A stretch of DNA of 7,166 bases from an uncultured Clostridia bacterium. Lineage in GTDB: Bacteria > Bacillota > Clostridia > Oscillospirales > Acutalibacteraceae. The notes beneath the pieces were generated by a model. That model was not told the DNA's origin and ran no database searches. It saw only the letters and a list, made by a program, of their open reading frames with translations. Both the position numbers and the translations under genes were made by a program. Below, piece by piece: positions 1 through 5,313 of this stretch (the first letter of the stretch is position 1; each line of letters starts with the position of its first letter). The stretch is taken from assembly GCA_944382025.1 (NCBI GenBank), contig CALWMQ010000061.1, positions 1-7,166 on the forward strand. The letters are read 5' to 3'.

Positions 1-114
1 ATTTTCAAGGTCCCCTTCCCAGCTTTACCTCCAGCCTCTCAGCCCTTGATTTCACTGGGTTTTTGCCTCTCCTGAGCCCGGCCTCGCGGCCCCCTGTCTC
101 AAGAGCGCTTTGCT
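1..114 (-). other. Transcribed leader of an unseen gene or RNA off the left edge
   Basis: This segment lies directly downstream of the strong leftward promoter. Read on the minus strand it is purine-rich and contains a short hairpin (GGCC-GCGA-GGCC), a GGAGG-like stretch near position 27-32 and AAGGGGA close to the edge. A TTG codon at 8-6 could be a start codon behind that last motif, but only two codons are visible. It could equally be the 5' part of a structured RNA. I do not recognise a riboswitch or a known RNA family in it. Confidence 0.35.
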
Positions 115-143
115 AGTATACCAAACCACTCCCCCTTTGTCAA
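115..143 (-). promoter_or_regulatory. Strong sigma-A-type promoter firing leftward
   Basis: On the minus strand there is a perfect -35 box TTGACA (143-138), a 17-bp spacer and a -10 box TATACT (120-115). The DNA just upstream, at about 147-165, is A/T-rich (runs of A on the minus strand) and could act as an UP element. Transcription would start near 108 and run off the left edge, giving a leader of at least 100 nt. That leader contains a GGCC-GCGA-GGCC hairpin. A strong promoter of this kind usually serves a highly expressed gene or a stable RNA. The target is not in the window. Confidence 0.72.
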
Positions 144-218
144 GCGTTTTTTTAATTTTTTCTTGAGAAATTCGCTTCTGCGGCAATTTTGTTTTTCCCT
201 CGACAAAAGCTGACAATA

Positions 219-239
219 GGTTCCACCAAAAGTGGAATC
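219..239. repeat. Small hairpin in the sleB upstream region
   Basis: TTCCAC (221-226) and GTGGAA (232-237) form a 6-bp stem around a CAAAA loop, extendable by a G-T pair and a G-C pair. There is no T-tract after it on either strand, so it is not an obvious terminator. It could be a protein-binding site or chance. Confidence 0.3.
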
Positions 240-283
240 TTGCTGGGTATTTTCCCCATTACAGCCTTGACATCCGTACCGGC

Positions 284-312
284 GCATATTTCCGCACCCA
301 AAGTTTACACTA
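284..312 (+). promoter_or_regulatory. Candidate forespore (sigma-G-like) promoter of sleB
   Basis: GCATA at 284-288 fits the GHATR -35 pattern known for sigma-G. After a 17-nt spacer, TACACTA (306-312) matches only part of the CATNHTA -10 pattern. The transcript would begin near 320, leaving about 50 nt before the sleB start. sleB is a forespore sigma-G gene in Bacillus, which is why this was looked for. The perfect TTGACA at 267-272 has no -10 box at a usable distance. The call is weak. Confidence 0.25.
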
Positions 313-368
313 ACATACACAGCACGTTTTTATTTCCTTTAAACAATTACTGTATATGAGGTGACCGT

Positions 369-1085
369 ATGAATCCCATCACACTCAGCGGGGGCGGTAT
401 TCGCCATCCCGGTAAAGCTTTACAGATCCTCGCGATTATTCTTTTGAATATTCTGATCATCGCTATGCTGCCCGGTGATCGGGACGCGTCTCCCACCCTG
501 TCCAAATTGGGTTCCAAGGGAGAAGAGGTGCGTCAGATCCAGACCAAACTGAAAAATTGGGGCTATTTCAATGACAAAATTGACGGTATATACGGCCCTA
601 AAACCCGGGACGCCGTCATTTATTTCCAGAAAAAGAACGGCCTCACCGCTGACGGCATCGCCGGTCCCGCTACCCTGAAAGCCATGGGGATCTTTACCTC
701 ATCAGGGAGTTCCGGATCAGGTTCAGGGAATTCCACCAGCGATTACAATCTCCTTGCCCGGCTCATTTCCGCCGAGGCCCGTGGAGAGCCCTATTCCGGT
801 CAGGTCGCTGTGGGAGCGGTTGTCCTCAACCGGATGGAACACCCTTCCTTTCCTGATACCATGTCCGGAGTGATTTATCAAAAAGGCGCTTTCTCCTGTC
901 TGTATGACGGCCAATTCGACCAGCCCGTGGCGGAAAGCGCTTACCGTGCGGCTCAGGACGCCTTAAACGGATGGGATCCCTCCGGCGGGGCTATCTATTA
1001 CTATAACCCTAAAACCGCCACAAATCAGTGGATTCGCAATCGTCCTATTATCGCCACTATCGGACGCCATGTGTTCTGTTCTTAG
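369..1085 (+). CDS. sleB: Spore cortex-lytic enzyme, SleB-like cell wall hydrolase
   Basis: A 238-residue protein with the architecture of SleB, the hydrolase that degrades cortex peptidoglycan during spore germination. Residues about 17-35 form a hydrophobic N-terminal segment that is either an uncleaved anchor or a signal peptide. Residues about 46-108 are a PG_binding_1 domain (LGSKGEEVRQIQ, then DGIYGPKTRDAV and DGIAGPATL). A Gly/Ser-rich linker covers about 111-124, and residues 127-238 are a Hydrolase_2 (SleB/CwlJ) domain. The SAEARGEP motif carries Glu136, the position of the catalytic glutamate in the family, followed by GQVAVGAVVLNR. The domain ends in the usual IGRHVFCS. GAGGTGA lies 4 nt before the ATG. 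The ypeB partner gene often found after sleB is absent; instead a convergent gene overlaps the stop codon by 4 nt. CwlJ-like function is less likely because CwlJ lacks the peptidoglycan-binding domain. Confidence 0.9.
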   Translation: MNPITLSGGGIRHPGKALQILAIILLNILIIAMLPGDRDASPTLSKLGSKGEEVRQIQTKLKNWGYFNDKIDGIYGPKTRDAVIYFQKKNGLTADGIAGPATLKAMGIFTSSGSSGSGSGNSTSDYNLLARLISAEARGEPYSGQVAVGAVVLNRMEHPSFPDTMSGVIYQKGAFSCLYDGQFDQPVAESAYRAAQDALNGWDPSGGAIYYYNPKTATNQWIRNRPIIATIGRHVFCS

Positions 1086-1378
1086 TCAAAGTCATGGCAG
1101 GCCCCTGTAGGCAGGCCATAGGCTTCCAGTACCTCTATAATATCCTCAATAGCCAGAAAATCCTGAGCTTCCATCCGGGTTTGAGCCTTCTGCCGTTCCT
1201 CTTCAGTGGCCCATGTCCCTTTTATATCCTCCTCTGTGTAGGCATTGTCCTGTAGAATTTTCTGAATCTTCAGCAAAGCCCGGGTGGCAGCCGTATCCGC
1301 CTGACGGAACAGTTCCTCATTCCAGTTAGCTGGATGGGACTGTACATATTGGACAAGCAGATCCTTGCACAGATTCAT
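1082..1378 (-). CDS. Small hypothetical protein, possible target of the adjacent regulator
   Basis: A 98-residue acidic, mostly helical protein that I do not recognise. It has no membrane segment or signal peptide. The N-terminal half includes LFRQADTAATRALLKIQKIL; the middle is charged, and the C-terminal part (IEDIIEVLEAYGL) ends in CHDFD, a type of ending I associate only loosely with small uncharacterised Firmicutes proteins. It is well supported as a gene: GGAGGTGATG sits just upstream of the ATG, and a good promoter with a 17-bp spacer lies about 30 nt further up. Its stop overlaps the sleB stop by 4 nt in convergent orientation. It is divergent from the helix-turn-helix gene at 1474, and the shared 95-bp interval contains two palindromes that overlap its promoter. 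It is therefore likely regulated by that protein. A role as toxin or effector is possible, but nothing in the sequence shows it. Confidence 0.75.
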   Translation of the reverse strand: MNLCKDLLVQYVQSHPANWNEELFRQADTAATRALLKIQKILQDNAYTEEDIKGTWATEEERQKAQTRMEAQDFLAIEDIIEVLEAYGLPTGACHDFD

Positions 1379-1399
1379 GGCATCACCTCCTTCATGATT

Positions 1400-1419
1400 T
1401 TGCCACTATATTGTAGCAT
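1400..1419. promoter_or_regulatory. Operator candidate 1 (20-bp imperfect palindrome)
   Basis: TTGCCACTATATTGTAGCAT has dyad symmetry at 7 of 10 base pairs, of the form TGC-n-AC...GT-n-GCA. It is identical at 17 of 20 positions to the element at 1433-1452. It covers the -10 of the leftward promoter and lies 21 nt before the start of the 98-residue gene. The likely binder is the XRE-family protein encoded next door. Confidence 0.6.
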
Positions 1420-1438
1420 ATCCATCACCTTAATGCAA
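1410..1438 (-). promoter_or_regulatory. Promoter of the 98-residue gene
   Basis: On the minus strand, TTGCAT (1438-1433) is followed by a 17-bp spacer and TACAAT (1415-1410), with a TG dinucleotide two bases upstream giving an extended -10 (TGCTACAAT). Transcription would start near 1403, 25 nt before the start codon at 1378. The -10 lies inside one 20-bp palindrome and the -35 inside the other, so a protein bound there would block RNA polymerase. Confidence 0.65.
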
Positions 1439-1452
1439 CTAGATTGTAGCAT
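1433..1452. promoter_or_regulatory. Operator candidate 2 (20-bp imperfect palindrome)
   Basis: ATGCAACTAGATTGTAGCAT has dyad symmetry at 7 of 10 base pairs and matches operator candidate 1 at 17 of 20 positions. The two are 33 bp apart centre to centre, about three helical turns, so dimers could bind on the same face of the DNA. This copy covers the -35 of the leftward promoter and ends 21 nt before the regulator start at 1474, so it could also mediate autoregulation. Confidence 0.6.
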
Positions 1453-1473
1453 AATTACTGGGGTGAGATGCCG

Positions 1474-1722
1474 ATGTGCTTTCCTAGGCTCAGGGATCTG
1501 CGTGAAGATGCGGATAAAACGCAGGAAGAAATTTCCGCCATACTCAACTGCAAAAGAGAAGTCTATCGGCGTTACGAAGCAGGCGTCCACGAAATTCCGG
1601 TCTGGGCATTGATAAAGCTGGCGGAATACTATCAAACCAGCACTGATTATATATTAGGGCTAACTGATAAAAGGGCCCCATACGAGAAAACCCAGAGAGC
1701 ATACATCCGAGGTGAGGTTTAA
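1474..1722 (+). CDS. XRE-family helix-turn-helix regulator, copy 1
   Basis: An 82-residue DNA-binding protein made almost entirely of one HTH_3 (Cro/C1-type) domain. The helix-turn-helix is read from DKTQEEISAILNC and the recognition region KREVYRRYEAG, followed by the family-typical WALIKLAEYYQTSTDYILGLTD. I chose the ATG at 1474 rather than the in-frame ATG at 1468. GGGGTGAG ends at 1467, which gives 6-nt spacing to 1474 but none to 1468, and the paralogue at 1962 starts at the equivalent codon. The gene overlaps the following ribbon-helix-helix gene by one base (TAATG), which implies translational coupling. It most likely binds the palindromes at 1400-1452 and controls itself and the divergent 98-residue gene. 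Compared with copy 2 it has ten extra C-terminal residues. Confidence 0.88.
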   Translation: MCFPRLRDLREDADKTQEEISAILNCKREVYRRYEAGVHEIPVWALIKLAEYYQTSTDYILGLTDKRAPYEKTQRAYIRGEV

Positions 1723-1916
1723 TGGCTGTTTTAAGAAATCAATTTACCCTCCGGATCAATCCTATCGCAAACGCCAAAATTAAAAAAATCGCTCAGGCGG
1801 AGAATCGCTCTACTACTAATATGATTGAATGCTTAATTTTAGATAAAATTCGCAGATATGAAGCGGAGCATGGAGAAATCCTTCTGACCGACGAAGAGGT
1901 TTATCCAAAATCGTAA
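1722..1916 (+). CDS. Ribbon-helix-helix (Arc/CopG-like) DNA-binding protein, copy 1
   Basis: A 64-residue protein with the ribbon-helix-helix plan. A short beta-strand (NQFTLRINPIANAKIKKIA) is followed by a helix-turn-helix pair around ENRSTTNMIECLILDKIRRYEAEHG and a short acidic tail. In Arc-like proteins the strand contacts DNA as a dimer. The RSTTNMIE stretch is the usual position of helix 2 in this superfamily. The start codon shares a base with the upstream stop, and GGTGAGG lies within the end of the upstream gene. Such proteins often act as antitoxins or plasmid/phage repressors. No toxin gene follows it here, so that role is not supported. It probably works with the co-transcribed XRE protein. 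Confidence 0.82.
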   Translation: MAVLRNQFTLRINPIANAKIKKIAQAENRSTTNMIECLILDKIRRYEAEHGEILLTDEEVYPKS

Positions 1917-1961
1917 GGTTATGTTTCCGGTCGCTGCATATTCTTCTGAGGTGAGTTTCCG

Positions 1962-2180
1962 ATGCGCTTTCCTAGACTCAGAAATCTGCGTGAGGACGCG
2001 GATAAAACACAGGAACAAATCGCCGCTGTACTGAACTGTAAAAGAGAAGTCTATCGGCGTTACGAAGCGGGAATTCACGAAATTCCGGTCTGGGCGTTGG
2101 TCAAGCTGGCGGAATACTATCAAACCAGCACCGATTATATACTGGGATTGACGGATATAAGGGCTCCATATGAGAAATAG
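1962..2180 (+). CDS. XRE-family helix-turn-helix regulator, copy 2
   Basis: A 72-residue paralogue of the gene at 1474. Aligned over all 72 residues it differs at 8 positions (about 89 percent identity), mostly conservative, and the recognition region KREVYRRYEAG is unchanged, so both should bind the same DNA. GAGGTGAG precedes the ATG with 6-nt spacing. It ends at a TAG directly after APYEK, where copy 1 continues for ten more residues. Only 45 nt separate it from the preceding gene, with no operator-like palindrome or clear promoter, so it is probably read from the promoter of copy 1. It may reinforce autoregulation, or form mixed dimers with copy 1. Confidence 0.85.
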   Translation: MRFPRLRNLREDADKTQEQIAAVLNCKREVYRRYEAGIHEIPVWALVKLAEYYQTSTDYILGLTDIRAPYEK

Positions 2181-2231
2181 GCAGTCATGAACGGTTGTCG
2201 ATAGGATAGATTTCGGTTGAGGTGTTCAATA

Positions 2232-2425
2232 ATGGCAGACAACAAAATTTCCACATCCATACGGATTGATCCTGTTATGTTGGCCAAAATCAAAAAATTG
2301 CCCGGGAACAGACTCGTTCCACCAATAATATGATTGAGTATCTGATTGTCCAGGAGGTCCGTCGATACGAGGCGGAATATGGGAAAATCCCTCTTTCCGA
2401 TAAGGAGGTCTATACTGAATCGTAA
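2232..2425 (+). pseudogene. Ribbon-helix-helix gene, copy 2, broken by a 1-base deletion
   Basis: From the ATG at 2232 (behind GAGGTG) the frame encodes MADNKISTSIRIDPVMLAKIKK, then runs into a stop at 2330-2332 after 33 residues. The neighbouring frame then continues TRSTNNMIEYLI...YEAEYGKIPLSDKEVYTES to a TAA at 2423-2425. Restoring one G at the TTGCCCGGG near 2299-2307 gives LAREQTRSTNN and a 64-residue protein, the same length as copy 1, about 53 percent identical to it. The 194-nt length is exactly one base short of copy 1. Either the second gene is newly inactivated or a base was dropped in assembly. The unbroken downstream frame argues that any loss is recent. Confidence 0.82.
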
Positions 2426-2471
2426 ATATCGGCCAGCTTTTCAGCTTCTCATATATTTAGTTAAGAATAAA

Positions 2472-2509
2472 AGTACAGGGGGCGCAGCGAATGCTGCGCC
2501 CCCTGTACT
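2472..2509 (-). terminator. Rho-independent terminator, probably of the GH13 gene
   Basis: AGTACAGGGGGCGCAGC (2472-2488) and its exact complement (2493-2509) form a perfect 17-bp, GC-rich stem around a 4-nt loop. On the minus strand the stem is followed by TTTTATTCTT, a reasonable U-tract. On the plus strand it is followed by CCTAGGGAG, so it is not a plus-strand terminator. It lies about 220 nt beyond the stop of the leftward GH13 gene, unusually far. The right arm also overlaps a smaller palindrome (ACTCC-TAG-GGAGT, 2507-2519), an alternative pairing. Confidence 0.6.
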
Positions 2510-2690
2510 CCTAGGGAGTGCTTCCTGAGATGTTTCGCGTCTTGCGGCGACACGGCGGGGGCGCCGCCCTGGCGGCTGCCGGTTTTGACCGCGGCGCCAA
2601 CCCCTGCTCGCTGTTTCCCGCACCGTGGGCGCTCGCAGGCGTTGCCTTTTGAAAAAGGCGGGCGAAAACTTCACTGATTGATTTTCTGTT
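2510..2690. repeat. GC-rich, palindrome-rich intergenic block; possible dispersed repeat
   Basis: Together with the hairpin before it, this fills the gene-free stretch 2426-2729. It is markedly more GC-rich than the AT-richer regulator genes to its left. It contains several inverted repeats: GCCGCC-CT-GGCGGC near 2566-2579, GGT-TTTG-ACC near 2581-2590, two GGCGCC sites, and GCCTTTT-GA-AAAAGGC near 2644-2659. The short open frames crossing it have biased, low-complexity products rich in Arg, Pro and Ala and no convincing start. It has the look of a non-coding intergenic repeat as seen in many clostridial gut genomes, but copy number cannot be judged from one copy. Confidence 0.45.
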
Positions 2691-2729
2691 AGGGATATCC
2701 GTCCCGCTTTATTCCGAACAATACGCCCT

Positions 2730-4619
2730 TCATTCCTCGCCGTTGTCAATCAGAATAGCGCAGTCCATAGGCGGAAGATGAAGTACCGCTCCTTCCATCC
2801 AGCCGCCTCCCAAATTCACTGTCCGGTTCGCCCACCGGCGGGGCAAAGACAGGGTGCGTTCTGTCCCACCCCTGTTCACCGCACAGAGTACCCCCGCGTC
2901 TTTTTCCGGATCCCATCGCTCAAACGCCAGAGCCTCCTGATTCCGTCCCGCCGGCTGAAAGCTTCCTTCTTTCAGCCCTAAGGCCACCTGCCGCAACTGC
3001 CCCAGCTTCCGATACCAAAGCAACAATTCCGGATCCTCCTGCCCCCAGGGATAACAGCCCCGGTTAAACGGATCACGATACCCTTCCATTCCAGCCTCAT
3101 CCCCATAATACACGCAGGGCACCCCAGGCAGGCAATACTGCAGGGCGGCTGCCAGCCGCATCAGCCCCAGTCCCCGGTACCGCTGCTCCGCCGATAAGCG
3201 CTGTCCCGCCTGCCAGTTCCGTCCCCGTCCGTTAGCCGGTTCTCCTGCCAGGATCGTCAGCGCCCGCTCCGTATCATGGGTGCCGATATGGTTCATCAGC
3301 AGCCGCGCCACCTGAGGAGGATAATTTTCCACAATATCCTGGATCCGGTTGAAAAACTCCCCCGCGTCCCCGCCTGTGAGGAAGCCCAGTATGGCCTCCC
3401 GGAAAGGATAGTTCATGACGCTGTCCAGCTGACGCCCTAGCAGATACCTCCGCCGGTGCCCATAACTCTGCTTGTTGCTGGCGTCCTCCCAGACCTCCCC
3501 CAGCACAATCGCCTGAGGATCCGCTTGCTTAGCCGCCTGCCGCAGGGCCTCCAGAAATCTATCCGGCAGCTCGTCCGCTACATCCAGCCGCCATCCGGAT
3601 GCCCCCTCCTCCAGCCATTTCGCCACAACCCCGTTTTCTCCCGTGATATACTGGAGAAACGCCGGGTTTAATTCATCCACTTCCGGCAGGGTAACAAACC
3701 CCCACCAGCCCGTATAGTCATCCGGCCAGCGCCGGAACCGGTACCAGGAGGCATAAGGGGACGCCAGGGACTGATAAGCCCCCTCAACCGGATACCTTTT
3801 TTCCTTATTAAAATAGATGCTGTCCGCGCCCGTATGGCTGAACACCCCATCCAGAATTACCCGGATCCCTAATCGGGCGGCGGTTTTCACCAGGGAACGA
3901 AAGTCCTCGTCTGTCCCTAAAAGAGGGTCGATATGGGTATAATCGGCTGTGTCGTACCGGTGATTGGAATGGGCTTCGAAAATAGGGTTAAGATACAGGC
4001 AGGTTACCCCCAGGTCCTTCAGCCGATCCAGACGGTTTTCAATTCCTTTCAGATCCCCTTGGAAATAATCGTTATTTCGTATCTTCCCCTGGCTGTCAGG
4101 CCGCCATTCCGGCTGTCCGCCCCAGTCCTCCCGCAGAATCCGGTCCTCCGGCACTGCCGCCTTGGGTTCCCCGGACCGGGCAAAACGGTCCGGGAATATC
4201 TGGTACATCACTCCCCCGGCCAGCCAGTCCGGCGTGGAAAATCCCTTTTCATAACAGGTCAGCTGCCACCGCGCGCCATCCCGCTCGCTGAGAACCCCTG
4301 TTCCATCCGGCTGCCGCAGGATGTACCGGCGGCCCTGGCAGGTGTCCACCGCAAACCCGTACCAGTACAGTCCCGGTACCGGCGGCGTATACCGGCAGTC
4401 CCACCATTCATAGTCCTCTCCGTCCATACCCGCCCAGAACATACCATCCGCCTCTCCAAGCCCCTCGTCCGCCTGCCGCAGCAAAAAAGCGGCATGGCAG
4501 CCCAGCCACCGGGGCAGCCGGATCCGGAATAATACCGGCGTTCCTTCCTCGACCGCCCCAAAAGGGCTCCGGTAAGCGGTTTGGCGAGAATCAAATATGG
4601 CTGACTGCATCCTGTTCAT
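2730..4619 (-). CDS. GH13 alpha-glucan hydrolase, neopullulanase/cyclomaltodextrinase-like
   Basis: A 629-residue alpha-amylase-superfamily enzyme expected to cleave alpha-1,4 (possibly alpha-1,6) bonds in maltodextrins, cyclodextrins or pullulan fragments. Residues about 1-125 form an N-terminal beta domain like that of neopullulanases. The catalytic barrel begins at WLAGGVMYQIFPDRF. Conserved region I is DGVFSHTG (257-264), region II GWRLDVADE with nucleophile Asp346, region III VLGEVWED with acid/base Glu375, and region IV NHIGTHDTE with Asp449, so all three catalytic residues are present. Residues about 555-629 are the C-terminal beta domain. No signal peptide is visible, so it should act in the cytoplasm on imported oligosaccharides. 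GAAAGG directly abuts the ATG at 4619; the in-frame ATG at 4610 has better spacing (9 nt) and may be the true start. No sugar transporter or regulator gene lies alongside. Exact substrate is not decidable from sequence. Confidence 0.9.
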   Translation of the reverse strand: MNRMQSAIFDSRQTAYRSPFGAVEEGTPVLFRIRLPRWLGCHAAFLLRQADEGLGEADGMFWAGMDGEDYEWWDCRYTPPVPGLYWYGFAVDTCQGRRYILRQPDGTGVLSERDGARWQLTCYEKGFSTPDWLAGGVMYQIFPDRFARSGEPKAAVPEDRILREDWGGQPEWRPDSQGKIRNNDYFQGDLKGIENRLDRLKDLGVTCLYLNPIFEAHSNHRYDTADYTHIDPLLGTDEDFRSLVKTAARLGIRVILDGVFSHTGADSIYFNKEKRYPVEGAYQSLASPYASWYRFRRWPDDYTGWWGFVTLPEVDELNPAFLQYITGENGVVAKWLEEGASGWRLDVADELPDRFLEALRQAAKQADPQAIVLGEVWEDASNKQSYGHRRRYLLGRQLDSVMNYPFREAILGFLTGGDAGEFFNRIQDIVENYPPQVARLLMNHIGTHDTERALTILAGEPANGRGRNWQAGQRLSAEQRYRGLGLMRLAAALQYCLPGVPCVYYGDEAGMEGYRDPFNRGCYPWGQEDPELLLWYRKLGQLRQVALGLKEGSFQPAGRNQEALAFERWDPEKDAGVLCAVNRGGTERTLSLPRRWANRTVNLGGGWMEGAVLHLPPMDCAILIDNGEE

Positions 4620-4640
4620 CCTTTCGGCGTCAATGCCTTT

Positions 4641-4669
4641 ATTATGGCACGCTTTTTCTCAATGCACAA
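4641..4669 (-). promoter_or_regulatory. Promoter of the GH13 gene
   Basis: On the minus strand TTGTGC (4669-4664), a 17-bp spacer and CATAAT (4646-4641) form a plausible sigma-A promoter, with TGC just before the -10 giving an extended -10. The transcript would start about 15 nt upstream of the ATG at 4619, a short leader. No catabolite-repression site was recognised nearby. Confidence 0.5.
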
Positions 4670-4723
4670 GAGGGTTTCTTTGCCGAATTTTGGTATTCCT
4701 ATCGGTTTTCTATGGATAATGAG

Positions 4724-4752
4724 TTGAGATTTTTCGCCGGTTGTTGTATACT
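4724..4752 (+). promoter_or_regulatory. Promoter of the Rrf2-family gene
   Basis: TTGAGA (4724-4729), a 17-bp spacer and TATACT (4747-4752) give a good sigma-A match. The transcript would start near 4759, about 38 nt before the ATG at 4797. It may be the promoter for the whole rightward cluster as far as tsaD. Confidence 0.6.
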
Positions 4753-4758
4753 GGACAA
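4744..4758. promoter_or_regulatory. Possible Rrf2 autoregulatory operator
   Basis: TTGTATACTGGACAA has a TTGT...ACAA dyad (5 of 7 pairs) and sits directly on the -10 box of the regulator's own promoter. Rrf2/IscR-type proteins commonly repress themselves from such positions. The symmetry is modest and no second copy was found, so this is a suggestion. Confidence 0.3.
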
Positions 4759-4796
4759 TATAGCTTGGGTTCTGTACGGGAAAGGCGGGATATCCC

Positions 4797-5231
4797 ATGA
4801 AAATTTCCACGAAAGGCCGCTACGGCCTGCGAATGATGACGGATCTGGCGGTGTATTATGACCAGGGCCTGGTCCCCTTGAAAGAAATCGCGGCCCGGCA
4901 GGAAATATCCGAAAAATACCTGGAACAAATCATGATGCAGCTGAACCGCTCCGGCCTGGTCCGCAGCGTCCGGGGGGCGCAGGGCGGCTATTCCCTGTCC
5001 CGGCCTCCCAAGGAAATTACCGTGGGGATGGTACTGCGGGTCATGGAGGGATCCCTGGCGCCCGTGGACTGCGCGGACGGACCAGACGGCTGCTCCCGGG
5101 CCCATGCCTGTGTTACCTTCGATGTGTGGAAACGCCTCAAAGAAGCCATTGAGCAGGTGGTGGATACCACCACCCTGGAGGATCTGGCCATGGAATACCG
5201 CCGCAAAAATCCTCCCGATTATTCCATTTGA
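4797..5231 (+). CDS. Rrf2-family transcriptional regulator, IscR-like, with Fe-S ligand cysteines
   Basis: A 144-residue Rrf2-family regulator. The N-terminus MKISTKGRYGLRMMTDLAVY and the winged helix-turn-helix (VPLKEIAARQEISEKYLEQIMMQL, then LVRSVRGAQGGYSLSRP) are classic for the family. Cys92, Cys99 and Cys105 (spacing CX6C X5C) lie where IscR holds its [2Fe-2S] cluster. IscR itself has CX5CX5C, so the first gap is one residue longer. The protein probably senses Fe-S status, redox state or nitric oxide, unlike CymR, which lacks these cysteines. Rrf2 genes in this group often precede iscS/iscU; here the next gene is a phosphatase 82 nt away, so its targets may be elsewhere. AAAGGCGGG precedes the ATG. 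The gene is divergent from the GH13 gene, with separate promoters. Confidence 0.9.
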   Translation: MKISTKGRYGLRMMTDLAVYYDQGLVPLKEIAARQEISEKYLEQIMMQLNRSGLVRSVRGAQGGYSLSRPPKEITVGMVLRVMEGSLAPVDCADGPDGCSRAHACVTFDVWKRLKEAIEQVVDTTTLEDLAMEYRRKNPPDYSI

Positions 5232-5313
5232 AATGTCCTCCCGAAACACCGCCCCCGCTCTCCCCAAGGCAACTCCATACCCTTGCCTCTGTTTCCGAAA
5301 GGTGTGATCCATC

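Noticed and set aside
1..60. Possible TPP riboswitch (CTGAGAGG and ACCTTGA on the minus strand)
   Set aside because: The conserved GGGGTGC 5' strand and the rest of the TPP core are missing; the similarity is limited to two short strings.
267..272. Perfect TTGACA on the plus strand upstream of sleB as a housekeeping promoter
   Set aside because: No acceptable -10 box at 16-18 bp; the nearest AT-rich hexamer is only about 12 bp away.
99..320. 73-codon open frame on the minus strand upstream of sleB
   Set aside because: It has no ribosome binding site before its ATG, and it spans the strong leftward promoter at 115-143.
1474..2425. Classical toxin-antitoxin operon
   Set aside because: Both protein types can be antitoxins, but no toxin family is recognisable among the neighbours; the 98-residue protein gives no toxin signature.
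2441..2749. 102-codon open frame on the minus strand in the GC-rich block
   Set aside because: It crosses the 17-bp hairpin and palindromes, is Arg/Pro/Ala-rich and overlaps the end of the GH13 gene; it is best explained as non-coding repeat.
3933..4532. 199-codon open frame on the plus strand inside the GH13 gene
   Set aside because: It is antisense to a gene with complete catalytic motifs, has no ribosome binding site, and its product is Pro/Arg-rich with no recognisable domain.
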